Source: Chloroflexia bacterium (GTDB lineage Bacteria > Chloroflexota > Chloroflexia > Thermomicrobiales > JALYUS01). Taken from it: 7,029 bases of DNA. A model generated the notes under the pieces. The model made no database searches. It saw only the letters and a list, made by a program, of their open reading frames with translations, and had not been told where the DNA came from. Shown piece after piece: positions 5,141-7,029 of the stretch. The position numbers were made by a program, and so were the translations under genes. The first letter of the stretch is position 1, and the number at the start of each line of letters is the position of its first letter. The stretch is from NCBI GenBank assembly GCA_025928215.1, contig JAICJW010000240.1, positions 1-7,029 of the forward strand, given 5' to 3'.

Positions 5141-6150
5141 CTGTTCGGCTTGGCTTGATCGGCTGCGGGCGGATCAGCCACCAGCATATGCAGGCGCTCC
5201 GAGAGATACCGGCGGTGACGGTCGCGGGGCTGGCGGATGTGAGCGAGGAGAATATCGCCGCGCTGACGGCGGAGTTCCCGGAACTGCGAGATGCGGAGGC
5301 GTATCACGACTATCGCGAGATGCTGAAGACCACCCTCGATGGTGTGATTATCATGACCCCGCATGGGCTGCATTATCAGCACATCAAAGAGTCACTGGAG
5401 GCGGGCAAGCACGTTTTGAGCGAGAAGCCATTCGTGACGCAGCCCGACCAGGCGCGGGAGCTGATCGCCCTTGCGGCGGCGCACGAGCGTATTCTGATGG
5501 TCTCGTACCAGAACCCGCGCCTCTGGCCCTATCGCTATGCCCATCAGCAGATCGCGGCGGGAAATCTGGGGGAGATCCTCTTCTACTCCGGCCAGATCAC
5601 GCAGCAGTGGGGCGCATTTGGCGGCTGGCGGCTCTCCACGACGCTCAGTGAGGGCGGCATGCTCGTAGACACCGGCAGCCATTTCGTGGACATCATGCTC
5701 TACCTGACGAACATGCGGCCCGATACCGTCGCTGCCTTCAACGACACTGACGGCGAACAGGTAGACATCATCAACGGCGCGGTGATCCGCTTCAATGGCG
5801 GGCGCGTGGCAACGCTGGCGGCGGTCGGGCGCGGGCCGACACTCTGGAACATCACGATTGTCGGCACGAAGGGCACCATCGAAATCTGGGACCGGGATAA
5901 TATCCGCCACATCGGTGCGGACAACTACGTCGGCTGGATCGGCACGCCGCGCACGAACCTCGTCCCGCCCGAAGGGGAGCGGCCGGAATCCACGACCCCG
6001 CAGGCCGAGTTCGTCGCCGCGGTCGCGGCGAACGATCTCAGCGCCTCGGATGCCACGCGCGGTCTCGCCGTCGCCGAACTGACGCAGGCGATCTACACCA
6101 GCGCACGCGAAGGCGGCACGCCGAAAGAAGTGCTGACTGCTGAGTATTGA
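5110..6150 (+). CDS. Gfo/Idh/MocA-family NAD(P)-dependent oxidoreductase (ThuB-like context)
   Basis: The product is 346 residues, normal for the family. The Rossmann domain has RLGLIGCGRISHQHM (13-27), with GCGRIS as the dinucleotide-binding loop, and the acidic residue of LADVSEE (41-47) after strand two. HVLSEKPFVT (101-110) contains the EKP motif whose lysine is catalytic in this family. In the C-terminal domain, GGMLVDTGSHFVDIM (182-196) carries the D187-x-x-x-H191 pair expected at the active site. Members oxidise or reduce hydroxyls of sugars, inositols and related polyols. Pairing with a ThuA protein 61 bp upstream on the same strand suggests oxidation of a sugar or glycoside; the substrate and cofactor preference are not readable. 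The start is supported by GGAAGGGA, seven bases upstream of ATG. Residues 3-11, before the Rossmann strand, and the last residues fall in repeat-like DNA. Confidence 0.92.
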   Translation: MTTEPDSLSPPVRLGLIGCGRISHQHMQALREIPAVTVAGLADVSEENIAALTAEFPELRDAEAYHDYREMLKTTLDGVIIMTPHGLHYQHIKESLEAGKHVLSEKPFVTQPDQARELIALAAAHERILMVSYQNPRLWPYRYAHQQIAAGNLGEILFYSGQITQQWGAFGGWRLSTTLSEGGMLVDTGSHFVDIMLYLTNMRPDTVAAFNDTDGEQVDIINGAVIRFNGGRVATLAAVGRGPTLWNITIVGTKGTIEIWDRDNIRHIGADNYVGWIGTPRTNLVPPEGERPESTTPQAEFVAAVAANDLSASDATRGLAVAELTQAIYTSAREGGTPKEVLTAEY

Positions 6151-6217
6151 GTACTGTGTAAGGAATGGAGCCGTCTTCCCTCGCTGTTCAGTACTCGATA
6201 CGCATTATGCGCGTATC
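6145..6217. terminator. Stem-loops between convergent genes, possible bidirectional terminator
   Basis: TATTGAGTACTG (6145-6156, overlapping the oxidoreductase TGA) pairs with CAGTACTCGATA (6189-6200) with a single G-T wobble and a 32-base loop. Overlapping it, GATACGC (6197-6203) and GCGTATC (6211-6217) form a tighter hairpin over the end of the small minus-strand ORF. The position between two converging genes suits transcription termination in both directions, but no T-run follows, so the function is inferred. Confidence 0.35.
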
Positions 6218-6315
6218 GCGGTAACAATCGCGAAGGTGACGAAGGCGGCGAGGGCGAGCACGACGACGATTAGGACGAAATCGAACGTACTCCAGAGGGG
6301 ATGACGCGAGCGCAT
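6205..6315 (-). CDS. Small single-span membrane protein, 36 residues, unrecognised
   Basis: On the minus strand, ATG 6315 to TAA 6205 encodes 36 residues. The N-terminus MRSRHPLWSTFDF is positively charged, followed by about 20 uninterrupted hydrophobic residues (roughly 13-33: Val, Leu, Ala, Ile, Phe, one Thr pair) and a short IRA tail. This is the shape of a single transmembrane segment with the N-terminus inside. Third codon positions are about three-quarters G or C, like the neighbours, which supports real coding. The Shine-Dalgarno is modest (TAGGT, nine bases upstream); a GTG immediately before the ATG is an alternative start. It lies about 100 bp downstream of citrate synthase on the same strand, with a palindromic repeat between. 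I do not recognise a family. Chance hydrophobic ORFs occur in GC-rich DNA, so it is tentative. Confidence 0.5.
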   Translation of the reverse strand: MRSRHPLWSTFDFVLIVVVLALAAFVTFAIVTAIRA

Positions 6316-6417
6316 CACGGACTTACCTACTTCCCTCGGATGTATCGCGAACGCCGACACGTTGCCGCAAGTCACCCCTCTCCATCGCGATGGAGAGGGG
6401 CCGGGGGTGAGGTTCCT
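6316..6417. other. Gap between citrate synthase and the small membrane ORF
   Basis: This 102-bp gap holds the palindromic repeat at 6371-6415, plus a 55-bp stretch (6316-6370) upstream of the small ORF in which I see only its ribosome-binding site and a GAGGGAAG run. Confidence 0.5.
6371..6415. repeat. 26-bp perfect palindrome in a dispersed intergenic repeat
   Basis: CCCCTCTCCATCG (6375-6387) is directly followed by its exact reverse complement CGATGGAGAGGGG (6388-6400). Flanking TCACCCC (6372-6378) and GGGGTGA (6404-6410) offer a second, competing pairing. The right flank reads GCCGGGGGTGAGGTTC. I recognise CCTCACCCCCGGCCCCTCTCC-hairpin-GGAGAGGGGTGA as a common intergenic repeat type in several bacterial phyla, including Chloroflexota. 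It begins only a few bases beyond the citrate synthase stop, so it may act as a T-run-less terminator or mRNA 3' stabiliser. Confidence 0.8.
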
Positions 6418-7029
6418 CTATCGCTCGTCAATCGGCACGTAGTGGCGGTCGTACTGGCCGGTATATTCGGCGCGCGGGCGGATGATCCGGTTGTTCGCGT
6501 ACTGCTCCAAAATATGCGCTGCCCAGCCGGACATCCGCGAGATCGCGAAGACGGGGGTGAAGAGGTCGTCCGGGATGCCGAGGGCGCGGTAGACGGTGCC
6601 GGAGTAGAAGTCCACATTGGTGTGGATATTCTTTTCCTTGAGCATCGTATCTTCCATCGCGCGCAGCGTGAGGAACATATTCTGGTTGCCCGATTCCTCG
6701 CAGACCTGCCGCGCCATCTCGCGCAGATGCGTGGCGCGTGGGTCTTCCGCCTTGTAGACACGGTGGCCGAAGCCGGAAATCTTCTGGTGCGCCGCGATCT
6801 GCTCGTGGACGTACGCGACGCCGCGCTCCGGGGTGCCGACCTGATCGAGCATCTTCACCACTTCCTCATTCGCGCCGCCATGCAGCGGCCCCGCGAGCGA
6901 GGCGACGGCCGCCGTCGTCGCGCCGTAGAAGTCCGCGAGGGTGGCCGCGACGACGCGCGCCGCGAAGGTGGAGGCATTCAGTTCGTGGTCGGCATGGAGG
7001 ATAAAGGCGATATCGAGCGCCTTTTCCTC
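6418..7029 (-). CDS. gltA: Citrate synthase, C-terminal half (N-terminus beyond window edge)
   Basis: The reverse strand is open from the right edge (7029) to TAG at 6418-6420, giving 203 residues of a family that is normally about 370-430. It condenses oxaloacetate with acetyl-CoA to citrate at the entry of the TCA cycle, in the cytoplasm. All three catalytic positions are visible: His in GPLHGGANEEVVKML (visible residue 50), His in GFGHRVYKAEDPRA (89) and Asp in NVDFYSG (140). HADHELNAST near the edge and the C-terminal RPRAEYTG...YVPIDER are also typical. 2-Methylcitrate synthases share these motifs, so substrate preference is not fully settled, and the gene symbol is by family. The start and any promoter lie outside the window. 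A palindromic repeat follows directly after the stop. Confidence 0.95.
   Translation of the reverse strand, partial: EEKALDIAFILHADHELNASTFAARVVAATLADFYGATTAAVASLAGPLHGGANEEVVKMLDQVGTPERGVAYVHEQIAAHQKISGFGHRVYKAEDPRATHLREMARQVCEESGNQNMFLTLRAMEDTMLKEKNIHTNVDFYSGTVYRALGIPDDLFTPVFAISRMSGWAAHILEQYANNRIIRPRAEYTGQYDRHYVPIDER

Noticed and set aside
5392..5910. A 172-codon minus-strand open frame
   Set aside because: It is a shadow of the oxidoreductase gene, with no motif of its own.
1..7029. CRISPR arrays, tRNA or rRNA genes, insertion sequences, toxin-antitoxin or defence genes
   Set aside because: No regularly spaced repeats, cloverleaf-like segments, transposase motifs or defence domains were seen in either strand.

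Overview
The window is high-GC DNA (about 60-65% by eye) with compact genes, short intergenic gaps, Shine-Dalgarno sites of the GGAAGGA type, and several palindromic intergenic repeats. Together with a Tat-exported lipoprotein, a DUF255 protein and the C-terminal style of the citrate synthase, this suggests a chromosomal segment of a free-living, probably heterotrophic bacterium. Chloroflexota (Thermomicrobia-like) is my best guess, but that is an inference from style, not from a marker gene. I see no phage, transposase, CRISPR, rRNA or tRNA sequence.

Layout. On the minus strand, reading right to left from position 4075: a Tat-signal lipoprotein with a pectate-lyase-superfamily right-handed beta-helix (2330-4075), a short-form DUF255/thioredoxin-fold protein (454-2211), and a DUF983 zinc-ribbon membrane protein cut by the left edge (1-424). 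On the plus strand, diverging from the lipoprotein: a ThuA-like protein (4371-5048) and a Gfo/Idh/MocA-family NAD(P)-dependent oxidoreductase (5110-6150). On the minus strand, converging on these: an unrecognised 36-residue single-span membrane protein (6205-6315) and the C-terminal half of a citrate synthase cut by the right edge (6418-7029).

How the genes may work together. ThuA and Gfo/Idh/MocA proteins are recurrent partners in sugar oxidation, with the thuAB trehalose genes of rhizobia as the named precedent. Here they share a 295-bp divergent control region with a surface-anchored beta-helix protein of a fold typical of polysaccharide lyases and glycosidases. The simplest reading is a small carbohydrate-use locus: extracellular glycan binding or cleavage plus cytoplasmic oxidation of a sugar or derivative. 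The substrate cannot be read from the sequence. Citrate synthase is central metabolism, and the DUF255 and DUF983 genes form a separate putative pair.

The least explained part is the non-coding structure. The divergent region carries several dyads, including a 13-bp-arm perfect inverted repeat. An 11-bp inverted repeat brackets the oxidoreductase start codon. A further inverted repeat overlaps the oxidoreductase stop. A perfect 26-bp palindrome lies beyond the citrate synthase stop. Several of these look like dispersed repeat units that have contributed codons to the ends of neighbouring genes. I found no clear-cut new defence or mobile system.
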